Part shown: positions 26,001-34,244 of the stretch, one piece after another
How the letters are laid out: every line of letters begins with the position of its first letter
Numbering within the stretch: the first letter of the stretch is position 1
From: Verrucomicrobiota bacterium JB022
GTDB taxonomy: Bacteria > Verrucomicrobiota > Verrucomicrobiia > Opitutales > Oceanipulchritudinaceae
Assembly: GCA_030673845.1 (NCBI GenBank)
Contig: JAUTCQ010000006.1
Location: 124,001-188,000 of the forward strand
Direction of reading: 5' to 3'
Length of the DNA: 64,000 nucleotides
Made by a program: the position numbers and the translations under genes
The notes under the pieces: model-generated
What the model was told of the DNA's origin: nothing
The model's database searches: none
What the model saw: the letters and a program-made list of their open reading frames with translations, nothing else

Positions 26001-26693
26001 TTACTCTCCTGCGTCCGGCAGGCGCAGCAGCAGCTCGTCGACGCGGTCGAGCGAGAGGGTGCCCGTCTTCAGTTGAAACTCCAGCACGTGGCCACCTTGC
26101 TTGTGGTCGTGGCTGACGAAGTGCAGGTGGATGCCGGGCGCGTTGATGCCTTGGTAGCCCGCAGGGAAGTAAAAGCCGATCATCGTGCCGCGCACGTCCT
26201 GACCCTCAAAGACGGCCTGAGTCTTCAGCACTTCGGGCAGGGGCGGGTAGGGCTCGCTCTGGGCGCGGGGGGCGCGGGTCTTGAGCGTGGCGCAGACGCC
26301 GTCGAGCCGCAGGGCCACGGGGCGGTCGAGCGGGCCGAAGCGCTGGAGCAACTCGTCGGTCAGGCCCGGCAGGCCGGTGATGTCGCTTAGCTCTGCCGAT
26401 TCTTCGGCCGCGAAGTCGATCATGGTGGCGAAGGGGATGCGGAGGTGGCGGTCGGCTTCCAGCACCGAGCCGTCGGCCCGGGCCTGGTAGACGACGCCGT
26501 CGAAGGCGATCATCTCGCCGTCGATGTGGGTGAAGGTGCCGATGCCGTGGTGGCCGGTGGCGACGACTGCTTCGTGGCTGAAGTGGCCGTGATAGTCGCC
26601 AGCCATCAGGGCGTCGATGGTGGCGAATTGGGTGATACGGTCGCCAGCATAGGCCAGCGGAAGCAGGAACAGGGGCAGGAGCGAGCGGAACAT
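26001..26693 (-). CDS. budA: Acetolactate decarboxylase with signal peptide
   Basis: Acetolactate decarboxylase converts acetolactate to acetoin with zinc. This 230-residue protein has the family core GTFTHIDGEMIAFDGVVYQ (~52-70) and the metal motif APGIHLHFVSHDHKQGGHVLEF (~182-203) with three His ligands. The N-terminus MFRSLLPLFLLPLAYA then GD is a short signal peptide, so the enzyme is probably exported. The ATG at 26693 starts that peptide, and longer starts give an Arg-rich leader. It lies 13 nt downstream of the BASS-family transporter gene, consistent with one operon. An acetolactate synthase is not in the window. Confidence 0.88.
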   Translation of the reverse strand: MFRSLLPLFLLPLAYAGDRITQFATIDALMAGDYHGHFSHEAVVATGHHGIGTFTHIDGEMIAFDGVVYQARADGSVLEADRHLRIPFATMIDFAAEESAELSDITGLPGLTDELLQRFGPLDRPVALRLDGVCATLKTRAPRAQSEPYPPLPEVLKTQAVFEGQDVRGTMIGFYFPAGYQGINAPGIHLHFVSHDHKQGGHVLEFQLKTGTLSLDRVDELLLRLPDAGE

Positions 26694-26706
26694 AAAGGGG
26701 AGTGCG

Positions 26707-27648
26707 TCAGGCAGGAGGCGGATCGCTGGGGCGGCGCGACCACCAGGCGGCGAGGGCCGGGCCGCTGAGGTTGTGCCAGGCGGAGAACAGCGCGGCAGGC
26801 ACGGCGGCAGCGGGAGAAAAATGAGCGACGGCCAGCGCGGTGGCGAGCCCGGAGTTTTGCATCCCCACCTCGATGGCGAGTGCGCGGCGTTGGGCGGGGC
26901 CAAGCTTGCCCAGCCGCCCCGTCAGGTAGCCGAAGGCGAGGCCCAGGCCGTTGTGCAGCGCCACGCCGAGCAGCACGAGCAGGCCCACCGCATGGATGGC
27001 GTCGGCCGCCTTGCCGACGACGGCCCCGACCACCAGCACGATGATGGCGACCGAAAAGAGCGGTAGCACGAGGGTCAGCCGCGCCATGAGCGGGGCGGCA
27101 AAGCGGCGGGCCAGCAGGCCGAGCGCGACCGGCGCCACCACGATCTGCACGATGGAGAGAAAGAGCGCGCCGCCGTCGATCTGCATCCAGTGCCCGCCCA
27201 GCGCCCAGATGATCAGCGGCGTGAGCAAGGGCGCGCAGAGGGTCGCGACGGTCGTCATCGAGACGGAGAGGGCGACATCGGCGCGCGCCAGGTATGCAAT
27301 GACGTTGGAGGCCGTGCCGCCGGGGCAGCAGCCGAGCAGGAGGAAGCCGATGGCCAGATCGGGCTCGAACCCCAGGCCGCGGGCGATCCCGTAGGCCAGT
27401 AGCGGCATGATCGTAAACTGCGCGGCCACGCCAAGGGCGACCTCACGCGGGCGCTGGGCCACGCGGCGCAGATCTTCCACCGTCAACGTCGCGCCCATGC
27501 CAAACATGATCAGCCCGAGCGCAAGGCTCAGGTGAGGCAGCACAAAGGCGAACGCCGTCGGCTGGTTATAACCGATCACGGCAAACAGGAGCGCCCACAG
27601 CGGGAAGCTGAGCGTGAGGAAAGTCGACAGGCGTTGGAAAAACCGCAT
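26707..27648 (-). CDS. Bile acid:sodium symporter (BASS) family transporter
   Basis: This 313-residue integral membrane protein has about ten hydrophobic segments and the BASS signatures CCPGGTASNVIAYLARADVALSV (~107-129) and EVGMQNSGLATALAV (~265-279), which form the Na+ sites. BASS proteins transport bile acids, pantoate, ketopantoate or other organic anions with sodium. It is immediately upstream (13 nt) of the exported acetolactate decarboxylase, so an organic-anion substrate related to acetolactate or pyruvate is a reasonable but unproven guess. Residues 60-70 contain EDLRRVAQRPREV, a cytoplasmic loop typical of the family. Confidence 0.9.
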   Translation of the reverse strand: MRFFQRLSTFLTLSFPLWALLFAVIGYNQPTAFAFVLPHLSLALGLIMFGMGATLTVEDLRRVAQRPREVALGVAAQFTIMPLLAYGIARGLGFEPDLAIGFLLLGCCPGGTASNVIAYLARADVALSVSMTTVATLCAPLLTPLIIWALGGHWMQIDGGALFLSIVQIVVAPVALGLLARRFAAPLMARLTLVLPLFSVAIIVLVVGAVVGKAADAIHAVGLLVLLGVALHNGLGLAFGYLTGRLGKLGPAQRRALAIEVGMQNSGLATALAVAHFSPAAAVPAALFSAWHNLSGPALAAWWSRRPSDPPPA

Positions 27649-27708
27649 GAAGCGCCTATCGGATAGCGGGTAAGGAGGGCGTTGTCAGGCTCTTAATGGC
27701 GATGAGCC

Positions 27709-28743
27709 TTATCCTACCATCACAAACACCGCCCCAACGATATAGATGAGGATCGTGGCGACGCTCTCGAAGCCGATCTTGGCCGGCCCGGTTTTCTCGC
27801 GGTGGATGAGGCCGAGCAGGAGCACGCCCGTCATGATGACGCTGAGGGAGATCATCGCCGTCTCGCGACTGCTGGCGGCGTGGTAGATCGAGCCCGCGCG
27901 GTAAAAGAAGTCCGACACGGCGGCAAAGAGGGTATCGAAGCAGTTGCCGCCGAGGATGCCGCCCACCGCGAGGGTCAGTGCGCCCCGGCGCACCGCCGCG
28001 ATGGACGTCACCAATTCGGGCAGCGAGGTGGCGACCGCCGTCCCGAGCGCCCCCACCGTGCTGGCGTTGAGCCCCGTGCGGCTCGCGATGGAGTTGCCGG
28101 ACTGCGTGAGCGCCCAACCGGCGGCGACCACGGCGGCGGATGCGGCCACAAGCTTGGAGATCTGGACCCAGAGCGGCGCCGCGTTCGATTGATCGTCGGG
28201 GACGTCTTCGCGGGTCTGTTGGGTGCGCACGGGCTGCCACATCGGCTTGTCGCGGGCGGCCTTGATAAAGCGCAGCAGGCCCACGTAGGTAAAGAGCATC
28301 ACGACAGAAATTGGATGCACGCCCCACACGGTGATGGGCGGTGCGCTGGTCGCCCAGAGCAGGATGCCGAGCAGCACGATCAGCACGGCGCCGAAGATCA
28401 GGTTTTCGACCGAAGCGGCCGCGTGCTCGAGGTTGACGCCCCGGTAGGCGAGGTCGGCAATGGCCAGGAAGGCGGTCTGCACGGCGATGCCACCATAGGC
28501 GTTCGCCAGCGACAGCTCGGCCAGGCCTTGGGTGGCGGCCACGACCGAGAGCGTGCTGCCGGAGAGGGAGGTAATCGCGCCGAGGAAGACGGCCCCCATC
28601 ATGGCCTCGCCCATGCCCGTGCGGTCGGCCAGCTCGTCGGCCAGCGCACTCAGCTTGGTGCCCACCGCGAGGATAACCAAGGCGCAGGCGATGAAGACGG
28701 GCACGGCCCATTGCAGGGCCCATGGCTCGGAGCTGGCAAACAT
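27709..28743 (-). CDS. Cation/Ca2+ antiporter (CaCA) family membrane protein
   Basis: The 344-residue protein has two homologous halves of about five helices each. The second half has the full alpha-repeat GTAVATSLPELVTSIAAVRRG with the cation-binding Glu, then GGILGGNCFDTL. The first half has the corresponding AITSLSGSTLSVVAATQG with Ser/Gly in place of Pro-Glu, so one of the two acidic cation sites appears missing. Family members exchange Na+ or H+ for Ca2+ or K+. Its loop (~170-195) is short and polar. It lies between the BASS gene and a divergent YdcF-like gene. Confidence 0.87.
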   Translation of the reverse strand: MFASSEPWALQWAVPVFIACALVILAVGTKLSALADELADRTGMGEAMMGAVFLGAITSLSGSTLSVVAATQGLAELSLANAYGGIAVQTAFLAIADLAYRGVNLEHAAASVENLIFGAVLIVLLGILLWATSAPPITVWGVHPISVVMLFTYVGLLRFIKAARDKPMWQPVRTQQTREDVPDDQSNAAPLWVQISKLVAASAAVVAAGWALTQSGNSIASRTGLNASTVGALGTAVATSLPELVTSIAAVRRGALTLAVGGILGGNCFDTLFAAVSDFFYRAGSIYHAASSRETAMISLSVIMTGVLLLGLIHREKTGPAKIGFESVATILIYIVGAVFVMVG

Positions 28744-28829
28744 AGCCAGAGAGAGGCAGCAGGTTACATTCCGGCTTCAGCGGCACCTTTACCTCGCCGG
28801 CCTCCCGATGAGCCGTATAAAGGCGGGCA

Positions 28830-29432
28830 ATGGGGTACAAACCGAGAAACGGCTGGTGGCGCGCAGGGCGGTGGTTGCTCGTGCTGGGGCTGCTGGTGTT
28901 CGCCTGCCTCTCGGCGATCAACCTCTGGATCTTCTTTTCGACGCACGAGCGCGTTTATCGCGAGCTGGAGGCGGTGCCGGTGGCGCAGACGGCCCTCGTG
29001 CTGGGCGCAAACCCCGACGGTCAGTTCCTCCCCAACCGTTTGCAGGCGGGTCTCGACCTCTACCGCGCGGGCAAGGTCCAGCGCCTGATCCTGAGCGGGG
29101 CCGCGCAGGGCAAGCAATACGACGAGGTCGCGGCCATGCGGGCCTGGATGCTGGAGCGAGGCGTGCCGGCGCAGGCGTTGATCGACGACCCCATCGGCAT
29201 CCGTACGGCGGCGAGTATCGACAACGTGCAGCCTTTGGCGGATGCCGCCGAGCCGTTGATCATCGTGTCGCAGGCTTTCCACGACTACCGCGCGCTATAT
29301 CTGGCCGATGCCTACGAAGTGCACGCCGTCGCCTACGCGGCGCCCGAAGCCGAATGGCGCTACCGCTTCTTCAGCGAAGGCCGGGAGTTTTTGGCGCGCG
29401 TGAAGGCGTTTGCAGAGGTGGTGGGGCGGTAG
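28830..29432 (+). CDS. YdcF/SanA-family (DUF218) membrane-anchored protein
   Basis: This 200-residue protein has one N-terminal membrane helix (residues ~12-35), then a cytoplasmic or periplasmic DUF218 domain: TALVLGANPDGQFLPNRLQAGLDLYRAGKVQRLILSG (~53-89), then DEVAAMRAWMLERGVP and the basic/acidic triad region IIVSQAFHDYRALYLADAY. SanA/ElyC relatives affect envelope barrier and peptidoglycan precursor homeostasis in E. coli. Here the role is unknown. It starts 87 nt after the divergent CaCA gene start and ends near a short repeat fragment. Confidence 0.88.
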   Translation: MGYKPRNGWWRAGRWLLVLGLLVFACLSAINLWIFFSTHERVYRELEAVPVAQTALVLGANPDGQFLPNRLQAGLDLYRAGKVQRLILSGAAQGKQYDEVAAMRAWMLERGVPAQALIDDPIGIRTAASIDNVQPLADAAEPLIIVSQAFHDYRALYLADAYEVHAVAYAAPEAEWRYRFFSEGREFLARVKAFAEVVGR

Positions 29433-29435
29433 GGG

Positions 29436-29466
29436 TTGTTTAGCCGCAGATGGACGCAGATTTCCC
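29436..29466 (+). repeat. Fragment of an intergenic repeat (agccgcagatggacgcagat)
   Basis: The 36-nt space between the convergent stops at 29432 and 29469 holds agccgcagatggacgcagat, a sequence type I recognise from dispersed hairpin-like repeats in other bacterial genomes. Only this single short copy is in the window, so the call is weak. Confidence 0.3.
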
Positions 29467-29468
29467 AA

Positions 29469-30722
29469 CTACCGTTCCCGGCTGAGCAGCACGGAGTTGA
29501 CCCACGTAGAGAGCAGGCAGCCGAGGGCGAGGAACAGCGGGCCGTTGAAGAAGAGCGAAGGATCAATCACGCCCAAGATTGCGAGGATCGGACACAGCAG
29601 GCCACCTATCACAAATATGGCCACTTCGCCGCCGATGATCCAGCGGTTCATCGGGCGCTCCGCCCGGCCCAGCGCGCCCAAGGGCAGCGCCAGCGCAAGG
29701 AACAACAAGCCGAGCCCGAGCAGCCCCAGCAACTTGATCGAGGCCAGGCACAGGCCAATCCCGAGGACCATCGACGCGGCCAGTCCAACAGTTACGTTGC
29801 GCTCAAACGGTGGCAGCGCATGACGCCCCAGCGGGTGCACCAGCAGCATGACGTTGAAGAGCGGCCCCACGATCCACGTGCTGAAGACGAAGAGCACATA
29901 CACGGCCCCCACCGCACCGGCATAGGGTGCCAGATGCGGCTGCGATCGAAAGATGCCGCCCAAGGCCTTTGCACCCAGCCAGAGGCCGATGATGAAGGCC
30001 CATTGCGCCTTGCTGGAGAGGCTCTGGATCCAGAAAAGGTAGGCGAGAAAGACGCGGTAGATCGGGTTGGCGGCCTTGATCGCCTGCAGCATCCCTTGCC
30101 GCGCGCGGTCGTCCTGCGGGTCGAGGCGCAGGGCCTCGCGAAAGCTCTCCATCGCCGCCCGGTGGTCGCCCTGGTGCAGCTTGGCCCAGCCCATCTCGAC
30201 ATGCGCCCCGCTGTCGCCGGGGGTGCGGCGCAGGGTATCGCTGATAAAGCGCTCGGCATCGTGTTTGCGCCCCTGGATACGCAGGGCCTGCGCATACATG
30301 TTGCGGCACATGGTGTCTTCGGCGTCGAGCTGCAGGCCCGTGGCGGCGGCCTGCTCGGCGTCGGCGTATTTGTGCAGCCGCAGCTTGATCGAGGCGAGCA
30401 ACCCGTAGGCCGCCGGCAGGTTGGGGTTGATCTCCAATAGCTGCCGTACCGCCTGTTCGCTCTCCTTCAGCTTGCCTTGGTCGTGTGTGATCACGGCGAG
30501 GATGTATTGCGCGTAGGCGTCGTGCGGGTCGAGCCCCACGGCCTCCTGGGCCGCCTCCAGCGCGGGCTTGCGCTTGTCTTGCTGCTGCAGGCACAGGGCC
30601 AGGATCGCCATCGCCTCCGCGCTCTGCGGCTCGATTTCCAGCGCCTGCCGCACCGACTCTTCGGCCCGGTTCACATTACCTTGTTGCAGCAACAGCCGCG
30701 CGCGTTCGACGTGGGGATTCAT
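29469..30722 (-). CDS. TPR protein with C-terminal multi-pass membrane domain (paralogue 1)
   Basis: This 417-residue protein has about six tetratricopeptide repeats in residues 1-190 (for example NRAEESVRQALEIEPQSAEAMAILAL), then SLSSKAQWAFIIGLWL and four to five hydrophobic segments to the end. It is homologous to 30732-31988: both contain EALRxxP-x5-A-x2-G-x3-AIK-x5-YR followed by S-x2-A-x3-FI. The TPR part is probably cytoplasmic and the rest membrane-embedded. It has no enzyme motif. It lies last in a minus-strand run with 30732, 31985 and the AAA+ gene. The family is one I have seen only as uncharacterised TPR membrane proteins. Confidence 0.82.
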   Translation of the reverse strand: MNPHVERARLLLQQGNVNRAEESVRQALEIEPQSAEAMAILALCLQQQDKRKPALEAAQEAVGLDPHDAYAQYILAVITHDQGKLKESEQAVRQLLEINPNLPAAYGLLASIKLRLHKYADAEQAAATGLQLDAEDTMCRNMYAQALRIQGRKHDAERFISDTLRRTPGDSGAHVEMGWAKLHQGDHRAAMESFREALRLDPQDDRARQGMLQAIKAANPIYRVFLAYLFWIQSLSSKAQWAFIIGLWLGAKALGGIFRSQPHLAPYAGAVGAVYVLFVFSTWIVGPLFNVMLLVHPLGRHALPPFERNVTVGLAASMVLGIGLCLASIKLLGLLGLGLLFLALALPLGALGRAERPMNRWIIGGEVAIFVIGGLLCPILAILGVIDPSLFFNGPLFLALGCLLSTWVNSVLLSRER

Positions 30723-30731
30723 GGGGTAGGG

Positions 30732-31988
30732 CTAGATGTAGCGGGAGATGAGGCGGTTGATAAAGAGTACGAACGCTGACAGCATAAGCAGAAAGATTCC
30801 AATCTCAGCCGGCGGCAGGCCTTTGGTGTATAGCATACAGACCAAGTAGTAAGGTACGACTACGAGCTCAATCCCGAGAACCGCGGCGCTGATAGTAGAC
30901 TTTATGGGAAGGTATCGAATAGGCACCGCAAAGCACACCAAGGCAGTTCCGAAGCAAATGGTAGCAGTCTGGAGGAGCAGAACGCCTGCAACAAAGGCGA
31001 TCACTCCAGCTAAGAAAGTTGCGGCGATGGCAGCGGAATGGAGCAACTCGTAGCGGTGCACAAGATATCGCCGCTCAGGCCGGGTGAGTAGCAGGAGGTT
31101 GGTGCATGCGGGCCACATTGCAACCCCCGTGTACAGTGCGCAGCAGAAGCCGAAAATCGAGGCGAAGACCGCAGCATTGGCATCAAACGGTACAAGCTCT
31201 CGTAGGCCCATCATCAGGAAAAGGCTCATGACTGCGGGTACGATAAAAGACGCGAGCGCAGATTGCCCAGACAGCTTTGTACCCAATCGCGTCAGGAGGC
31301 GGTAAGTTAAGTGCCGATTTTTGATAGCTGTGATCAGGCCCTTTGTGGCGTCGCGGGAGAGCGGGTTGATGCGGAGCGCCTCGCCAAAAGCACCAACCGC
31401 CTCAGGGTGGCGGTGGTTTTTTAGGCAGAGTGCGCCGAGTTGCAGGTGGCCGTCTACATCTTCGGGGGCCAGCTTGAGCCAGTCGCGTAGTACGACTTCA
31501 GCTGCGGCGATGTTCTGCTTTTCTTGCAGGCTGTGGATGAGCGCGATACGAGCGTTCGAGAGCGTTGGATCCTCCGCCAAGGCCGATCGCGCGAAGTATT
31601 CTGCGTCATCTAGCTTCCTCAGGTTAAGGGAAACTATTGCAAGCAAGGCAATGATCTGGGCATTCCAGGGATTAAGGGCCAAAGCGCAATGCAGCGTTTC
31701 CTCTGCTTCCAGATATTCTTCACGTTTGGCTTGGATCCATCCGATGGTGTACAGTGCTCCTGCGTTGTTTGGGTCCAGGGAAATTGCATCGCAGGCTGCG
31801 GAAAAGGCCTCTTCAATCTCACCTATCCCAATATAGCTGCTCGCAATCACACACAACGCCTCTGCGCACTGCGGATCTGCCTCCAGTGCCCGTCCGGCTT
31901 CCTCTGCCGCGTCGCGGTAGCGTTTCAGCTCCAGCAGTTGCTGGGCGCGCTGGAGGGCGACGTTAGAGGGGCGGACGTCGGGGGTCAT
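30732..31988 (-). CDS. TPR protein with C-terminal multi-pass membrane domain (paralogue 2)
   Basis: This 418-residue protein has TPRs in residues ~10-220 (for example QLLELKRYRDAAEEAGRALEADPQCAEAL) and then at least five hydrophobic segments. It shares the AIK-x5-YR junction with 29469-30722, so the two are paralogues side by side. The ATG at 31988 overlaps the previous stop as ATGA, coupling translation to 31985-32656. The gene is visibly richer in A+T than its neighbours, possibly from a different origin or from weaker selection. Longer starts extending to 32672 would run through that neighbour and are rejected. Confidence 0.85.
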   Translation of the reverse strand: MTPDVRPSNVALQRAQQLLELKRYRDAAEEAGRALEADPQCAEALCVIASSYIGIGEIEEAFSAACDAISLDPNNAGALYTIGWIQAKREEYLEAEETLHCALALNPWNAQIIALLAIVSLNLRKLDDAEYFARSALAEDPTLSNARIALIHSLQEKQNIAAAEVVLRDWLKLAPEDVDGHLQLGALCLKNHRHPEAVGAFGEALRINPLSRDATKGLITAIKNRHLTYRLLTRLGTKLSGQSALASFIVPAVMSLFLMMGLRELVPFDANAAVFASIFGFCCALYTGVAMWPACTNLLLLTRPERRYLVHRYELLHSAAIAATFLAGVIAFVAGVLLLQTATICFGTALVCFAVPIRYLPIKSTISAAVLGIELVVVPYYLVCMLYTKGLPPAEIGIFLLMLSAFVLFINRLISRYI

Positions 31989-32656
31989 GACGCTTTGGCG
32001 GTGGCGCGCGAGACGGTGTCGTTGTGCTGGTAGGCGAAGGTAAGCAGCGCGAGGGCGACGAGGCCGCCGATGGCCGGGTGGGGCAGCGGGGCGAGCAGGA
32101 TGCCTACCAGCACGAGGGGCAGCCCCAGCGCCTCCAGCCAGAAGAGGGACGCCTTGCCGGGGTGCTTCCACAACGCGAGACCGCTGAGGGTGACGCCGAG
32201 GCAGGCCACGAGCACGCCAGCCAGCAGGCCAAGCGCGCTCTGGATGACAATGCCGCCAAGCAGGAGCAGCCACGCCGCGACGACGGCCCCGCCTACCATG
32301 CCGAGGCGGCGCAGCTCGATCCGGGGCAGCACGATCTCGGAGGTCCGGCGCGCGACGAGCAAGACGGCGGCGCAGGCCCCAAAGGCGGTTAGCGACGCGT
32401 AGAGGGTCGTGAGGATGCTCAGGACGCTGAAGACGATCACCGGCGCGAGCCCATCGCCTTTGACGACCATCAGCAGGTTGATCAGCACCAGCCCGGCACC
32501 AAACACGCCGAGCGGAAATTCGGCCACCTGCAGCGCGAGGCGGGTCAAGGGGCGTTCGGCTTCGGTCGCGCCGACTTGCTGGGCGGCTTCGCGGTAGCGT
32601 TTCTGCTCCAGCAGTTGCGACACGGTGGGGGGCGGCTCGGTTGACGACGTGCTCAT
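31985..32656 (-). CDS. Small membrane protein with TPR-like N-terminal motif
   Basis: This 223-residue protein has an N-terminal segment, SQLLEQKRYREAAQQVG, nearly identical in pattern to QQLLELKRYRDAAEEAG in the next gene's first TPR, then about six hydrophobic segments (for example FPLGVFGAGLVLINLLMVV, WLLLLGGIVIQSALGLLAG). It therefore looks like a TPR helix pair fused directly to a membrane domain. Its stop codon overlaps the ATG of 30732-31988. I do not recognise the family. Confidence 0.78.
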   Translation of the reverse strand: MSTSSTEPPPTVSQLLEQKRYREAAQQVGATEAERPLTRLALQVAEFPLGVFGAGLVLINLLMVVKGDGLAPVIVFSVLSILTTLYASLTAFGACAAVLLVARRTSEIVLPRIELRRLGMVGGAVVAAWLLLLGGIVIQSALGLLAGVLVACLGVTLSGLALWKHPGKASLFWLEALGLPLVLVGILLAPLPHPAIGGLVALALLTFAYQHNDTVSRATAKAS

Positions 32657-32663
32657 GATCGTG

Positions 32664-32771
32664 GGGTGGCACCCCGCCGGGGTGCGGCGGTGTTTGCCTG
32701 CGTTCCCGGGGTATCGCTCTGCTGGGCAGATCTCAACCCCGCGCTAAGAGCTGCCAAGCCTTCGGCTTGCG
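32664..32771. repeat. CCCGCGCTAAGAGCTG-family intergenic repeat, copy 2
   Basis: The order of blocks matches copy 1: tggcaccccgccggggtg, tcccggggtatcgct, ctcaaccccgcgctaagagc and caagccttcggcttgc. The last block is a 6-bp hairpin with a TTCG tetraloop. It sits between the AAA+ gene (stop 32832) and the membrane gene start 32656, so it is again just downstream of a minus-strand gene. Confidence 0.75.
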
Positions 32772-32831
32772 GGCTTCGGTTGAAATTCGGCTCGATGAGG
32801 CGGGTTGATTCGATGCTCGGCGGCATGGGCC

Positions 32832-34178
32832 TTACTTCTTGATGCCGAGGTAGGCGAGGATGTCGTCGTAGAGGCCCGCCTGGTTGGCGTAGAGCGCGTA
32901 GTTACGGGCGGCGGCAAACCACTCCTTGGTGCTCGGCTTCACCTTTTTGGCCGACTGCTCGAGGTCTTTGGTCGAGAGGGGCACGAGGCCCCCCTTCTTC
33001 ATCGCTTCGTCCAGCTTTTGCTCGACCGCACGTTCGACCACAGCCTTGAGGTCGGCACCGGAAAAGCCGTCGGTGCGGCGGGCGACGGCCTCGTAGTTGA
33101 TATTTTCCGCCGGCTTGTCCTTCAACATCACACGCAGGATGGCCGCGCGGGCCTCCTCGTCGGGCGGGGGCACGAAGATGATCTGGTCGAAGCGGCCGGG
33201 GCGGCGCAACGCGCTGTCGAGGTGCCAGGGGGCGTTGGTCGCGCCGAGCACAAGCAGGCCGTCGTTGGAGCTTTCGACGCCGTCCAGCTCGGAGAGGAAC
33301 TGGTTGATCACGTTGCGGCCCGCGCTGTGGCGGAGGTCATTGCGGTTGGCGCCGAGGGCGTCTACTTCGTCGATAAAGAGGATGGTGGGGGCGCTGCGGC
33401 GGGCTTGCTGGAAGACTTCGTGGAGGTTCTTTTCGCTCTGGCCGATATACATGTCGAGCACCTCATGGAGGCCGAGGGTGTAGAAGCTGGCCTTGACTTC
33501 TCCGGCGGTGGCGCGGGCGAGGTAGGTCTTGCCGCAGCCGGGCGGGCCGTAGAGCAGGATGCCGCCACCGACCGCCTTGCCGTAGGCCTTGAACAGGTCG
33601 GCATGGGCGATGGGGTGGATGATCTTCATGCGGATGTCTTCCTTCACCGCGTCCATCCCGCCCACGTCGGCAAAGGTGATGCGCGGGCGCTCCGGGTCGA
33701 TCTGGTAGGGCGCGTCGCCCCGGCCCTCGCGCAGCGGCTCGGTGCGCGGACGGTCTTCGACCGGGTCGTCCATCAAAAACGGAGCCAGCTCTTCCTCCAG
33801 CTCGGCATCTTCGCAGCTTGGGTCGGCCTCCTTGGCTGCGAGGTAGAGCTGCGCGGCCTTGATCAGCTCGGTCGTCTGCGAGAGCAGGCGGGCAAACGTC
33901 ACTTGCGCCGCCGGGGTCAGCACGCCGCGCTTTTCCTGGCTTTCGAGGATCACGAGGGCCTCGTCGCGCTTCTCCAGTTGCAGGTAGGCCTGCGCCATCG
34001 CGTGCTCCAGCTCCGGGTTTTGCGGAGAGACGCGCAGGGCCTCCTTGCACGCCTCCAGTGCGGCCTCGTGGCGACCGTATTTCTGCAACGTGCGCACGAG
34101 GTGTAGGTGCAGCGGCACATTCTCCGGCGAAAACGCCAGCGCATCCTTCAAGGCCTTGATCTCGGCAGGCTCCTCCAT
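32832..34178 (-). CDS. TPR-AAA+ ATPase (katanin/Cdc48-like module)
   Basis: This 448-residue ATPase has two parts. Residues ~1-110 form TPR-like helices (VPLHLHLVRTLQKYGRHEAALEAC and the following pair). Residues ~165-440 form a classical AAA module: DVGGMDAVKEDI (171-182), Walker A GPPGCGKT (211-218), pore-loop region MYIGQSEKN, Walker B ILFIDE (266-271), sensor 1 GATN (312-315) and arginine fingers in RRPGRFD (325-331). Such ATPases act as ring hexamers that remodel or unfold a substrate. The ATG at 34178 is preferred over 34229. It is the first gene of the run that includes the TPR-membrane genes. Confidence 0.87.
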   Translation of the reverse strand: MEEPAEIKALKDALAFSPENVPLHLHLVRTLQKYGRHEAALEACKEALRVSPQNPELEHAMAQAYLQLEKRDEALVILESQEKRGVLTPAAQVTFARLLSQTTELIKAAQLYLAAKEADPSCEDAELEEELAPFLMDDPVEDRPRTEPLREGRGDAPYQIDPERPRITFADVGGMDAVKEDIRMKIIHPIAHADLFKAYGKAVGGGILLYGPPGCGKTYLARATAGEVKASFYTLGLHEVLDMYIGQSEKNLHEVFQQARRSAPTILFIDEVDALGANRNDLRHSAGRNVINQFLSELDGVESSNDGLLVLGATNAPWHLDSALRRPGRFDQIIFVPPPDEEARAAILRVMLKDKPAENINYEAVARRTDGFSGADLKAVVERAVEQKLDEAMKKGGLVPLSTKDLEQSAKKVKPSTKEWFAAARNYALYANQAGLYDDILAYLGIKK

Positions 34179-34244
34179 ACGGCCATTAGCAGGGGCCGCG
34201 TGCGCGTGGTCAAGGCGGAAGGGTGCCAAACACGTTCGCCGCGC

